A DNA stretch of 64,000 bases, taken from NCBI RefSeq assembly GCF_006335145.1, contig NZ_VDMN01000001.1, positions 496,001 to 560,000 on the forward strand, read 5' to 3'. The notes beneath the pieces were generated by a model. That model was not told the DNA's origin, made no database searches, and saw only the letters and a list, made by a program, of their open reading frames with translations. Position numbers and translations under genes: made by a program. Source of the DNA: Aliirhizobium smilacinae. Lineage in GTDB: Bacteria > Pseudomonadota > Alphaproteobacteria > Rhizobiales > Rhizobiaceae. Positions 19,079 through 27,320 of the stretch are shown one piece after another; within the stretch, counting starts at the first letter, position 1; each line of letters begins with the position of its first letter.

Positions 19079-20281
19079 ATGATGAACGGCGTCGCTTTTT
19101 TCCTAGGTGTGAATTTTGTCGTCGCGGTGTGCTTCAGCGCGGTTTTTGCCGTAGTTGCGACCCGTAGCCGATCTCGCCGGGCGGCATTGTGGCTGGCCGC
19201 CGGGTTCGGCGTCGCGTCGCTGTCGGCGGTGTGCGAGTTGCTGGTCGCCTATACGGCTTCCCCGAAAATCTGGGCGATCGGTGCCTTTGCCACCGTTCTG
19301 ACCGGCATGATGCTGCTGCGGGTCGGTATCGGCCATCTTTACGCCCGACGGCTCGACAAGCGGATCGCAGCCTTCTTCGTCGGCGCGAGCATCATCCTGT
19401 GTTATGCGATCTATGAGCTGCCGCGCGGGACACCGCTGCAGGCGTTTTCCTATCAGAGCCCGTTTGCCATCATTCTTCTCGACAGCGCCTTTGTCGTGCT
19501 TTCATCGCGTGGGCGGCAGACTGTCGACCGGTTTCTCGGCATGGTGCTTTTATTCACCGGCCTGCATTTTTTTGCCAAGGCGGGCGTGGCTGTTCTGGTT
19601 GGCGCCGGCAGTGCCGCCAGAGACTACATCCACACGAATTACGCACTGATTTCGCAGAGCGCCACGGCGATCCTCGTGGTGGCTGTCGGACTGACGCTGC
19701 TGGCGACGCTCGTGCTGGAGATCATGGCCGACCAGCGCAGCGAATCGGAAAAAGACACACTCTCGATGCTTGCCAACCGGCGCGGGTTCGATCGGCAGGT
19801 ACAATCGCTTCTGTCCGAGGCGCCGAACGGAAAACATGCCGTCATCTTGTGCGACCTCGACCACTTCAAACGTATCAATGATACGTATGGGCATCACGTC
19901 GGAGATCTGGTGATCCAGGGATTTGGTCACCTGATGAACAACAGCGCGCCCAAAAGGGCGGCGCTTGGGCGCATCGGCGGCGAGGAATTTGCGATATTTC
20001 TGCCGGACACGGAGATCGGCGCTGCGGTGCTGTTTGCCCAGGCGCTGCGCGGCGCCACGATGACCTTGCCCGATCTGCCCGAAAGCCTGAGCGTCACGGC
20101 CAGTTTCGGCGTGTCTCCACTGACATCGGCGGCCGGACTGATAGAGGCCTATCGCCGGGCCGACATCGCGCTTTACACCGCGAAAAACGCTGGCCGAAAC
20201 CAGGTGAAACTTGCCGCCGGCGACCGTGCCGAGACCGAAAATCAGCGCGGCACAGTCGCGCCTGACCACTGGAAAACCTGA
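19079..20281 (+). CDS. Membrane-bound diguanylate cyclase (GGDEF)
   Basis: A 400-residue protein with about six membrane helices in the first 220 residues and a cytoplasmic GGDEF domain. The active site GGEEF is at about residues 300-304, and the substrate-binding CDLDHFKRINDTYGHHVGD is intact, so cyclic di-GMP synthesis is expected. The RxxD inhibitory site five residues before GGEEF is absent (PKRA there), which suggests no product inhibition. The signal sensed by the membrane part is unknown. Its stop abuts the end of dnaE on the other strand. Confidence 0.88.
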   Translation: MMNGVAFFLGVNFVVAVCFSAVFAVVATRSRSRRAALWLAAGFGVASLSAVCELLVAYTASPKIWAIGAFATVLTGMMLLRVGIGHLYARRLDKRIAAFFVGASIILCYAIYELPRGTPLQAFSYQSPFAIILLDSAFVVLSSRGRQTVDRFLGMVLLFTGLHFFAKAGVAVLVGAGSAARDYIHTNYALISQSATAILVVAVGLTLLATLVLEIMADQRSESEKDTLSMLANRRGFDRQVQSLLSEAPNGKHAVILCDLDHFKRINDTYGHHVGDLVIQGFGHLMNNSAPKRAALGRIGGEEFAIFLPDTEIGAAVLFAQALRGATMTLPDLPESLSVTASFGVSPLTSAAGLIEAYRRADIALYTAKNAGRNQVKLAAGDRAETENQRGTVAPDHWKT

Positions 20282-23200
20282 TCAGACAAGTTCCACGTCG
20301 AGAACGCCGGGCGCAGCCTTCAGGGCAGCGGCCATTTCCGGTGAAAGACGATATCTTTCTGTCAGCTCGACTTCGATCTCGCGCCGGCCGTCATCCTTGA
20401 TGACGATGAAGGACACAAGGCCTTCACCCCTTCTGTTGAGATGGCGTGCAACGGCACTGAGCGGGCCGGAATCGCGCACGAAGACGCGCAGGGCTTTCTG
20501 CATCCGCACCGACTGCTCTTCCAGCGACTGCGCCGTTTGGATGCGTAGGCCAATACCTTCTGGGCGCTCGTCCGCCTGAACGGTGATGACCAGCGATTTG
20601 CCGGGTTCCAGCAGGTCGCGATATTGTGCCAAAGCCTCGGAGAACAGCACGGCCTCGAACTGGCCCGAGGAGTCCGAAAACGTGACGATGCCCATCTTGT
20701 TGCCGGTCTTCGTCTTACGCTCCTGACGCCCGGTAACCGTGCCGGCCAGACGACCGGCGGTTGCCCCCTGGCGGACGGCAGCGGAGAAATCAGCAAAGGT
20801 CTGAACGCGCATCTTGCCCAGCACATCGGCATAGGTATCGAGCGGATGCGCCGACAGATAGAAGCCCAGCACCTGATATTCGCGCATCAGCATTTCCGAC
20901 GGCATCCAGGGATCGAATGTCGGCAGGACCAGCTTTTCGGGCCCGGAGCTGGCGGAGGAACCAAAGAAATCGGACTGGCCGGAGATCTTCTCTTCCTGGG
21001 CGCGTTGGGCATAACCGATGACGCGATCGAGACCGGCAATCAGCTGGGCGCGATCATGGCCGAAGCAGTCGAAGGCGCCGGCCGAGATCAGGCTTTCCAT
21101 AACGCGACGGTTTACCTGCTTCGGATCGATGCGAAGGCAGAAATCCTCGATGCTGGCGAACGGCGTGTCGCCGCGGATTTCGGTAATGTGCTCGACGGCC
21201 GATTCACCGACACCCTTGATGGCGGCAAGCGCGTAATAGATTTTCGCCTCGCCCGTTTCGAAATGGCGGAACGAAGTCTGCACCGAAGGCGGAAAAACCT
21301 TGATGCCCAAACGGCCGGCATCCTCGCGAAAATCGTTGAGCTTTTCGCTATTGGCCATATCGTAGGTCATGGTCGCGGCAAGAAACTCGACCGGATAATG
21401 CGCCTTCATATAGGCCGTCTGGTAGGAGACGATTGCATAGGCTGCGGCGTGGGATTTGTTGAAGCCGTAATTGGCGAACTTCGCCAGAAGCTCGAAAATG
21501 TTCTTGGCCTGCGGCTTGGAGACGCCATTCTTGATAGCGCCGTCGACAAAACGTTCGCTCTGCTTGTCCATCTCCTCTTTGATCTTCTTGCCCATGGCGC
21601 GGCGCAGAAGGTCGGCTTCACCGAGCGAATAACCCGACAGAACCTGGGCGATCTGCATCACCTGTTCCTGGTAGACGATAACGCCCTGGGTTTCTTTCAG
21701 CAGGTAATCGATCGACGGATGGACCGACTCGACCTCTTCTTCGCCATGCTTGCGGGCGTTGTAAGTCGGGATATTTTCCATCGGACCCGGACGATAGAGC
21801 GCCACCAGCGCGATAATGTCCTCGATACAGTCCGGCTTCATGCCGATCAGCGCCTTGCGCATGCCGGCACTTTCCACCTGGAACACGCCGACAGTTTCGC
21901 CGCGCGACAGCATCTCGTAGGTCAGCTGGTCGTCGAGCGGGATCTTTGGCAGATCAACATGAATGTCGCGCTTGCGGCAGAAGTCCACTGCCGTCTTCAA
22001 AACGGTCAGCGTTTTCAGTCCGAGAAAGTCGAACTTCACCAGACCGGCCTGTTCCACCCATTTCATGTTGAACTGGGTGACCGGCATGTCGGAACGCGGA
22101 TCGCGATACATTGGCACCAGCTTCGACAGCGGCCGATCACCGATCACGATGCCGGCGGCGTGGGTCGAAGCGTGGCGATAGAGACCTTCGATCTTCTGGG
22201 CGATATCGAGCAGGCGGCCGACGACCGGCTCTTTGTCGACCTCTTCCTGGAACTTCGGCTCTTCCTCGATCGCCTTGGAGAGCGGCGTCGGGTTGGCCGG
22301 GTTATTGGGCACCAGCTTGCAGATGCGGTCTACCTGGCTATAGGGCATTTCCAGCACGCGGCCGACGTCGCGCAGGGCGGCGCGCGCCTGGAGCGAACCG
22401 AAGGTGATGATCTGCGCCACCTGCTCGCGACCGTATTTGCGCTGCACATAGCGGATCACTTCTTCACGGCGATCCTGACAGAAGTCGATGTCGAAGTCGG
22501 GCATCGACACGCGGTCGGGATTGAGGAAGCGTTCGAACAGAAGCGAGAAGCGCAGCGGATCGACGTCGGTAATGGTGAGCGCATAGGCGACAAGCGATCC
22601 TGCACCGGACCCACGGCCCGGACCGACCGGGATATTCTGCTGCTTGGCCCATTTGATGAAGTCGGCAACGATCAGGAAGTAACCGGGAAACTTCATCTTC
22701 TCGATGACGCCGAGTTCGAAATCCAGCCGCTCGCGATAGTCCTGCTCGGTGAAACCGGCGCTCATCCCCAGTTCCGCCAGGCGATGATCAAGTCCCTCTA
22801 CCGCCTGCCGGCGTAACTCAGCGGCTTCGTTGCGCTCGTCCTCTTCCGGATGATCGCTAACGCCTGTGAAGCGCGGCAGGATGGGGTTGCGGGTTTTTAG
22901 AATGAAGGAGCAGCGTTTGGCAATCTCGACCGTGTTTTCCAGCGCTTCCGGCAGATCGGCGAAGAGCTTGGCCATTTCGGTGCGGCTCTTGAGATAGTGG
23001 TCGGGCGTCAGGCGAAAACGGCTGTCGTCGGAAACGATCGCGCCATGGGCGACCGCCATCAGTGCGTCATGGGCGTCGTAATCGGCCTTCGACGGAAAAA
23101 AGGCTTCGTTGGTCGCAACCAGCGGAACGTCGTGCTCGTAGGCCAGATCGACCATACGATGTTCATGCCGCCGGTCGTAAGCGCCGTGTCGCTGCAGCTC

Positions 23201-23782
23201 GATATAGAGCCGGTCGCCGAACAGGTTCTTCAGCCGCAAAAGCCTTTCGGCTGCCAGTCCGGCATGCCCTTCGCGGATGGCCCTGTCGACCGGACCGGCA
23301 GAAGCGCCGGTCAAAGCGATCAAACCTTCCGTGCCGGCTTCATCCAGCCAGGAGGCGCAGATATGGGGTTCGCTCACGCCCTCCCCGCCGAGATAGACAC
23401 GGCTGACGATATCGACCAGCCGCTCATAGCCGTCCGCTGTCGCGGCCAGCAGGACGATCGCTGGCAGCTTGGCAAGCTGATTGCGACGATCCTCTTCCTG
23501 GTCCTGCATATCGATCGCCAGCTGGCAGCCGATGATCGGCTGAATGCCGTCGCCGATCGCCTTCTGGGCAAATTCGAGCGCAATGAAGAGGTTGTTTGTG
23601 TCGGTAATGGCAATGGCAGGCTGATTGTCGGAAACCGCCTTGCCCAGGATTTTTTTAAGCGGCAGAGCGCCCTCAAGCAGAGAATAGGCAGAATGCACGC
23701 GCAGATGAACGAATTGCGGGGTTTCCCCGAGAATTTCGTTCGTCGATCCCGTGTTTGCCTGTTCTGCCATATCTATCGCCAT
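20282..23782 (-). CDS. dnaE: DNA polymerase III alpha subunit
   Basis: The 1166-residue replicative polymerase, DnaE1 type by length. A PHP domain opens the protein (HLRVHSAYSLLEGALPLKKI), the catalytic PDFDIDF lies near residue 430, a tandem helix-hairpin-helix follows in the C-terminal half, and an OB-fold segment (GRLAGTVTGRQERKTKTG) is near residue 1020. Start choice is between ATG 23782 and ATG 23770; neither has a strong ribosome site. A 28-residue SOS-type peptide gene lies 126 bases upstream on the same strand, with a hairpin between them. Confidence 0.96.
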   Translation of the reverse strand: MAIDMAEQANTGSTNEILGETPQFVHLRVHSAYSLLEGALPLKKILGKAVSDNQPAIAITDTNNLFIALEFAQKAIGDGIQPIIGCQLAIDMQDQEEDRRNQLAKLPAIVLLAATADGYERLVDIVSRVYLGGEGVSEPHICASWLDEAGTEGLIALTGASAGPVDRAIREGHAGLAAERLLRLKNLFGDRLYIELQRHGAYDRRHEHRMVDLAYEHDVPLVATNEAFFPSKADYDAHDALMAVAHGAIVSDDSRFRLTPDHYLKSRTEMAKLFADLPEALENTVEIAKRCSFILKTRNPILPRFTGVSDHPEEDERNEAAELRRQAVEGLDHRLAELGMSAGFTEQDYRERLDFELGVIEKMKFPGYFLIVADFIKWAKQQNIPVGPGRGSGAGSLVAYALTITDVDPLRFSLLFERFLNPDRVSMPDFDIDFCQDRREEVIRYVQRKYGREQVAQIITFGSLQARAALRDVGRVLEMPYSQVDRICKLVPNNPANPTPLSKAIEEEPKFQEEVDKEPVVGRLLDIAQKIEGLYRHASTHAAGIVIGDRPLSKLVPMYRDPRSDMPVTQFNMKWVEQAGLVKFDFLGLKTLTVLKTAVDFCRKRDIHVDLPKIPLDDQLTYEMLSRGETVGVFQVESAGMRKALIGMKPDCIEDIIALVALYRPGPMENIPTYNARKHGEEEVESVHPSIDYLLKETQGVIVYQEQVMQIAQVLSGYSLGEADLLRRAMGKKIKEEMDKQSERFVDGAIKNGVSKPQAKNIFELLAKFANYGFNKSHAAAYAIVSYQTAYMKAHYPVEFLAATMTYDMANSEKLNDFREDAGRLGIKVFPPSVQTSFRHFETGEAKIYYALAAIKGVGESAVEHITEIRGDTPFASIEDFCLRIDPKQVNRRVMESLISAGAFDCFGHDRAQLIAGLDRVIGYAQRAQEEKISGQSDFFGSSASSGPEKLVLPTFDPWMPSEMLMREYQVLGFYLSAHPLDTYADVLGKMRVQTFADFSAAVRQGATAGRLAGTVTGRQERKTKTGNKMGIVTFSDSSGQFEAVLFSEALAQYRDLLEPGKSLVITVQADERPEGIGLRIQTAQSLEEQSVRMQKALRVFVRDSGPLSAVARHLNRRGEGLVSFIVIKDDGRREIEVELTERYRLSPEMAAALKAAPGVLDVELV

Positions 23783-23881
23783 ACCACTGATTCAATCGCG
23801 GCATTGTCGGGCGCTGGACCCATCAAGTCCAGTTTTGAATTCGCTGCTCAACGGTTTTCGGCAGCGTCATAGTGAGATGGT

Positions 23882-23899
23882 GGCGCCCGAGCGGGCGCC
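23882..23899. repeat. GC-rich hairpin between small ORF and dnaE
   Basis: GGCGCCC-GAGC-GGGCGCC forms a perfect seven-base stem ten bases downstream of the small minus-strand gene. No T-run follows on either strand, so termination is possible but unproven. Confidence 0.5.
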
Positions 23900-23908
23900 G
23901 AACCAGTG

Positions 23909-23995
23909 TTACATGGCAATCATGATCATCGACAGAGTGGCGACGAAGGTTGCGATGGATGCGAAAGCGGCAATATCACGAAGAAGGTCTGTCAT
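23909..23995 (-). CDS. 28-residue membrane peptide, probable SOS gene
   Basis: A tiny gene of 28 codons plus TAA. The product starts MTDLLRDIAAFASI and is hydrophobic from about residue 8 to its end (one membrane helix, Met-rich at the C-terminus). Support for coding: a GGGAGA ribosome site five bases before the ATG, and a sigma70-type promoter with LexA-like boxes just upstream (24024-24072). LexA-controlled single-helix peptides of this size are known in alphaproteobacteria: Caulobacter SidA, about 29 residues, blocks division during SOS. I claim similarity of size, class and control only, not sequence homology. An alternative is a leader peptide for dnaE, 126 bases downstream. Confidence 0.65.
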   Translation of the reverse strand: MTDLLRDIAAFASIATFVATLSMIMIAM

Positions 23996-24023
23996 CGTTG
24001 TCTCCCGTGTCCGTTATGTTTTT

Positions 24024-24072
24024 ATTTTGTTCTCTTTTTGTACACGAGTCAACATCAGAACAAAAGAGAAAC
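24024..24072 (-). promoter_or_regulatory. Promoter with two LexA-like boxes
   Basis: Reading the minus strand, TTGACT (24052-24047) and CAAAAT (24029-24024) are separated by 17 bases, a good sigma70 pair. Between and overlapping them is GTACAAAAAGAGAAC (24043-24029), which matches the alphaproteobacterial LexA consensus GAAC-N7-GAAC at 7 of 8 fixed bases. A second box, GAACAAAAGAGAAAC on the + strand (24058-24072), also matches 7 of 8. Placement inside the promoter predicts repression by LexA. Confidence 0.6.
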
Positions 24073-24300
24073 ATATTTCGCGCCATATCCCCGCATCGAT
24101 AGTGAACAGAATATTAACGTCGCGGTTCGAGGTAGGCACGCTTTCTGGCATTGCCGGCCTATGTCGTTCGGACCGGGTCACGCCGGTGCGCGTTGAGAAG
24201 TGGATTTGGGCATCGACTGCCTACCGACACGCTATCGCGAGCCTATGGGCTCTGGTCCAGTTGGGATGACCTGCCAAACGGGAGAAGACGGTTCGAGTAA

Positions 24301-24420
24301 ACGCGGGGCCTCGTCGCAACGTTGCCCGGCTCCCTGACATCGGCCCCTCGCGTGTTCCACTTCGCGAGGGGCCGGCCCGCGGTCCCTCGTGGCGGGTCGA
24401 GGCCTGTGTGCAAAGCCTCG
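24301..24420. ncRNA. Block of strong hairpins, possible structured RNA
   Basis: Three consecutive stems: GGCCCCTCGCG/CGCGAGGGGCC (24342-24373, eleven perfect pairs), GGCCCGC/GCGGGTC (24374-24398, one wobble) and CGAGGC/GCCTCG (24398-24420), preceded by the palindrome GCAACGTTGC at 24316-24325. No frame here looks coding. The rest of 24073-24595 holds nothing recognisable. It could be an untranslated RNA or a mosaic of palindromic repeats; strand is undecided. Confidence 0.4.
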
Positions 24421-24567
24421 CACCAATTTCACCGCCACCCAGCGAGGAGGTCAATACATCTGAAAGGCTTAGGCCAGCCCCTAGAATACCTGCGTCCCGT
24501 AGAACACTTTCAGGGTATATCGTAAGTTCACTCAATATTCACGTAAGGCATTGTATTTTCTAACCTC

Positions 24568-24583
24568 AACCCAATTTTGGGTT
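24568..24583. promoter_or_regulatory. Inverted repeat before Tudor-like gene
   Basis: AACCCAA-TT-TTGGGTT is a perfect palindrome seven bases before the GGAGG ribosome site of the next gene. It could be an operator or an RNA hairpin affecting translation. Confidence 0.35.
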
Positions 24584-24595
24584 GGTTTTGGGAGG

Positions 24596-24976
24596 ATGCA
24601 TTTGTTCAGGTTCGCCGCTGGTATTATCACCGCAGCTATGCTTTCGGTCGGCGCAGGCGCCGCCAGCGCCCAGACGACCGGGGATTGGGTCCTCGGCAAC
24701 TATAAGGGCGCCGGTTACTGGTTTCCTGGAGTAATCGACAAGGTTTCAGGCGAGAAAATTACCATCCGGTATGACGACGGCGACAGAGAAACCGTCTCTC
24801 GCGGCGATATTCGTCCTTACGACTGGATGATCGGCAGCAAGGTCGAATGTAATTTTAAGAACGCCGGCGAATGGTATCCGGGCAGGATTGCTTCGCTCGC
24901 AGGCGAAAAGATCGGCATCGCCTACGATGACGGCGATAAGGAGAACACCAGGACGGGGCGTTGCCGCGCAAAATAA
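24596..24976 (+). CDS. Secreted protein with two Tudor/agenet-like repeats
   Basis: About 126 residues. A signal peptide (LFRFAAGIITAAMLSVGAG, then AASA-Q) is followed by two copies of a beta-barrel-type repeat: GAGYWFPGVIDKVSGEKI...YDDGDRE and NAGEWYPGRIASLAGEKI...YDDGDKE. The YDDGD core and the W(F/Y)PG motif are typical of Tudor/agenet-like folds, which bind ligands in an aromatic pocket. The predicted location is the periplasm or outside the cell. The GGAGG site touches ATG 24596; a TTG at 24602 has better spacing and may be the true start. Terminator at 25003. The ligand is unknown. Confidence 0.7.
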   Translation: MHLFRFAAGIITAAMLSVGAGAASAQTTGDWVLGNYKGAGYWFPGVIDKVSGEKITIRYDDGDRETVSRGDIRPYDWMIGSKVECNFKNAGEWYPGRIASLAGEKIGIAYDDGDKENTRTGRCRAK

Positions 24977-25002
24977 GCAATCATCATTCAAACGCAATCC
25001 AG

Positions 25003-25037
25003 CCCGTCGTCAGGATCTTACTTGGCGGCGGGTTTTT
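25003..25037 (+). terminator. Intrinsic terminator
   Basis: CCCGTCG pairs with CGGCGGG (one G-T pair) and is followed by TTTTT, 26 bases after the Tudor-like gene. Confidence 0.7.
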
Positions 25038-25130
25038 CGTTCAGCTAGCGGATACGAACCGAGCATGAGAAGCCGTGACGGCTGTTTGCGGCAGCATCAC
25101 ACTGACAAGATAAGTCAAGGCGATGGATGG

Positions 25131-25421
25131 TTACGGGTCAACCTCTTTTCCGGTCAAGAGAATGAGGCAGCCGTCAACGGTGGAAATCACAGTTTGCAGG
25201 TCTGCCTCAACACCTCTGCTGGCTCCAAACATCGCAGTTCGGAGTAGCTCCCTAAGTTTCATAAGATTAGTGGGCAGGCTATCGACGCGGTCGCCGCTCG
25301 CGATCTGGATTTTCCCGAGAGACGTTCAGATCATTGACGAACCGAGTGCTCCCTCAAAATAGCCGTTACGAACGGCGAGATCGTCAATCTGCTCAATCAA
25401 GTGCTTTAGCTCGGCGGTCAT
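25131..25421 (-). pseudogene. Possible small gene interrupted by in-frame TGA
   Basis: One continuous minus-strand frame: ATG at 25421, 31 codons (MTAELKHLIEQIDDLAVRN...), a TGA, then 64 more codons in the same frame (including MKLRELLRTAMFG and VISTVDGCLILLTG) to TAA at 25131. Both halves have protein-like composition with amphipathic helices. The ribosome site is weak. It may be a pseudogene, two small genes, or chance. I recognise no family. Confidence 0.35.
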
Positions 25422-25911
25422 ACTTTTTTTATCGAGGAACGGCGTTAAAGAAAGGTGTCAAGCCCGCGATAAACGCTTTTCCTCTCGCAACAGATGTACC
25501 GTTTCGAAACATTTTCGGTCAGGGGTTTACGACCTACCAATGATGTGCGGCTTGTGGAGGCACGGTTCGATACATCATGAATGCGTGTGAAGGTACCGCA
25601 TTCATGGCTTGATAGCCTCACTGCCCCCACCACACCTGAACCAAAAGCCCTTGGGGTGTTTAGAGGAGCAAGTACACAAACACCATGATGAAGAGGCGCG
25701 CCTAATCGCCTTGAGAACATTGAGTGAGATCTAACTCAGCGGTTCAAGATCCTGACATATGTTCGAACGTAAGCGTATCCCCAACCGAACGACGCCAGAC
25801 CACCGACTTGAGGCTGTAGGCTGATGGTTCCAGTACGGTAGCGGACAGAAACAATTCCGTTGGCCCGCGGTTTCTCGTCTGTAAGATTAAAAAGGTGAGG
25901 AAACAAACAAC
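25422..25911. other. Gene-free stretch
   Basis: About 490 bases with only short, unconvincing frames on both strands and no clear hairpin. It contains the upstream region of the next secreted-protein gene. Confidence 0.45.
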
Positions 25912-26220
25912 ATGATGAAAATTCTCGCAGTAACGGCGCTATCGATCGGTCTCGCAACATCGGCTATGGCCCAAAGCTCAGGTGGCAATTCTGGCAATAG
26001 TGGTAATAACGGCTCTGCCAACAGCGGCTCCGAAAGCGGATCGACTGGTTCTTCCGGTAGCAGCGGCGGCAGCAACTCCGGTGGCAATCAGGGCGCGGAT
26101 CAGGGCAGCTCTAACACCAACTGCGGTGCTCCCGGCGGTACGCAAGGCGCGGCACAGTCTGACCAAAACAATAACACGAGCACCAATCCTGGAGCAGGTA
26201 CCGCAGGTACGTCCTGCTAA
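25912..26220 (+). CDS. Secreted Gly/Ser/Asn-rich low-complexity protein
   Basis: A 102-residue protein with a clear signal peptide (MMKILAVTALSIGLATSAMA, cleaved before QSS). The mature part is almost entirely Gly, Ser and Asn with a few Asp, Gln and Thr, and has two cysteines (one central in NTNCGAP, one at the C-terminus) that could form a disulphide. GGTGAGG lies 13 bases before the first ATG and an intrinsic terminator follows at 26247, so it looks like a real single-gene unit. Such disordered exported proteins may be matrix or surface components; no family or function is recognised. Confidence 0.65.
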   Translation: MMKILAVTALSIGLATSAMAQSSGGNSGNSGNNGSANSGSESGSTGSSGSSGGSNSGGNQGADQGSSNTNCGAPGGTQGAAQSDQNNNTSTNPGAGTAGTSC

Positions 26221-26246
26221 CGCAGGTTTATACAGTGATAGAGAGG

Positions 26247-26274
26247 GCTCCGTTCAGTTTCGACGGGGCTTTTT
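26247..26274 (+). terminator. Intrinsic terminator
   Basis: GCTCCGT pairs with ACGGGGC (one wobble) and is followed by TTTTTCTTT, 26 bases after the low-complexity gene. Confidence 0.75.
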
Positions 26275-26319
26275 CTTTGCCTGGCCGCACGCAGCTCCCT
26301 GACGACATTTGCCGTCCCT

Positions 26320-26910
26320 CTATAGGAGAGGGACGCCAGACTCTTCAGAAAACTCTGCCTGGTTCGTGAAAATAGGATGGCGTCGCAAGATTGCCATTCT
26401 AAGCGCTGCGCGATCGCCTTGAACGTGAGCTCGTTCGCGATTTTTGTCATTGTAAGCGTGGCCATCCTTTGTCAGCGAGAACCCGGTCATGACAACTCGT
26501 TTGACGCCGGCTGAAACACAAAGAAAAGCCGCAGCAACTCCGTTGCTTGGCTTTTGCGTGTTGTCCTTCACTTCGACACCTGTTGCGTCGCGTATCCAGG
26601 CGAGACGCTCAGCCGTTGACAGGAATATGACCCGATCGTAGCAGAATCCGAGCCGGAACAGCTTGTACCTCTGGTTATCGATGAACTTTTCTCGGTCAAA
26701 GAGGATCAGTGTTTTGGTTCTTCGACCCCTCAGTACGTCTTTTGTATCTCGATTTGTCGGCTTGTTGCGCAACGTCGAGGTCCCAAACAGCGTAAAATCA
26801 GGGACGATTGTTTGATCTTTCAACGCGGCTTGTGAGGCGTTGATCGAGATGAGGGACCATGTTTCGTCAAACTCAACGGGAATAAAGGAACCCGGTCCCG
26901 ACCCCAGCAC
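26320..26910 (-). CDS. GT29 (sialyltransferase)-like glycosyltransferase
   Basis: About 196 residues. The opening LGSGPGSFIP, then WSLISINASQ, and later KPSNGVAAAFLC and VVMTGFSLTKDGHAYN resemble the sialyl-motif proteins (GT29-like) found in rhizobial genomes. This is recognised from memory, so it is moderately sure. The GTG at 26910 truncates the N-terminal strand: the frame stays open to 26970 and encodes a plausible start (KENVLVLGSG), but no ATG, GTG or TTG lies in that extension, so the gene is 5'-truncated or uses a rare start. A GTCCCTCT/AGAGGGAC hairpin overlaps the stop codon. No other sugar genes are nearby. Confidence 0.55.
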   Translation of the reverse strand: MLGSGPGSFIPVEFDETWSLISINASQAALKDQTIVPDFTLFGTSTLRNKPTNRDTKDVLRGRRTKTLILFDREKFIDNQRYKLFRLGFCYDRVIFLSTAERLAWIRDATGVEVKDNTQKPSNGVAAAFLCVSAGVKRVVMTGFSLTKDGHAYNDKNRERAHVQGDRAALRMAILRRHPIFTNQAEFSEESGVPLL

Positions 26911-26973
26911 GAGAACGTTCTCTTTAAGATCCAGTGAATGTGGTGACCGCTTTATCAGAAAGCTTCTAAGCTA

Positions 26974-27320
26974 AAGCAAGAAAGACATGTTGATCCCCCC
27001 GCGACATCAACTGATTGTAATTCTTCGTTCAGTGAACCTGCAAGTAGAGAAATTCTCTGTACGGTAGTAGAATCCCCTGTTGCTTGAGGGGCTAGAATTT
27101 TACACTCGCTGTAGTGGATGTCAGGAGTGGGCCGCGCTTATCGATAGATCCCGCTTGCTTCTCAGTCGGATGCTTTGAGCGCGAAATACCTATAGTGGAG
27201 CAATAGCTCGTCTAACGTCGCTTGGGGCTTCGACATCAGCTAGCCTACTGCCCTCCTGACACCCTTTAAATGGATCAAGCTGGACGTTCTTGCGTTGATG
27301 ATCACGCGAGGAGGCTTCGT
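26974..27320. other. Gene-free stretch
   Basis: About 350 bases with no convincing gene. A short CCCCT/AGGGG stem lies near 27075-27093. It probably holds the promoters of the flanking divergent genes. Confidence 0.45.

Noticed and set aside
24221..24535. A 104-codon minus-strand frame through the hairpin block.
   Set aside because: Its codons run straight through the strong stems, composition is unlike neighbouring proteins, and no ribosome site is present.
25445..25720. A 91-codon minus-strand frame before the low-complexity secreted protein gene.
   Set aside because: No ribosome site, no recognisable motif, and irregular composition; probably chance.
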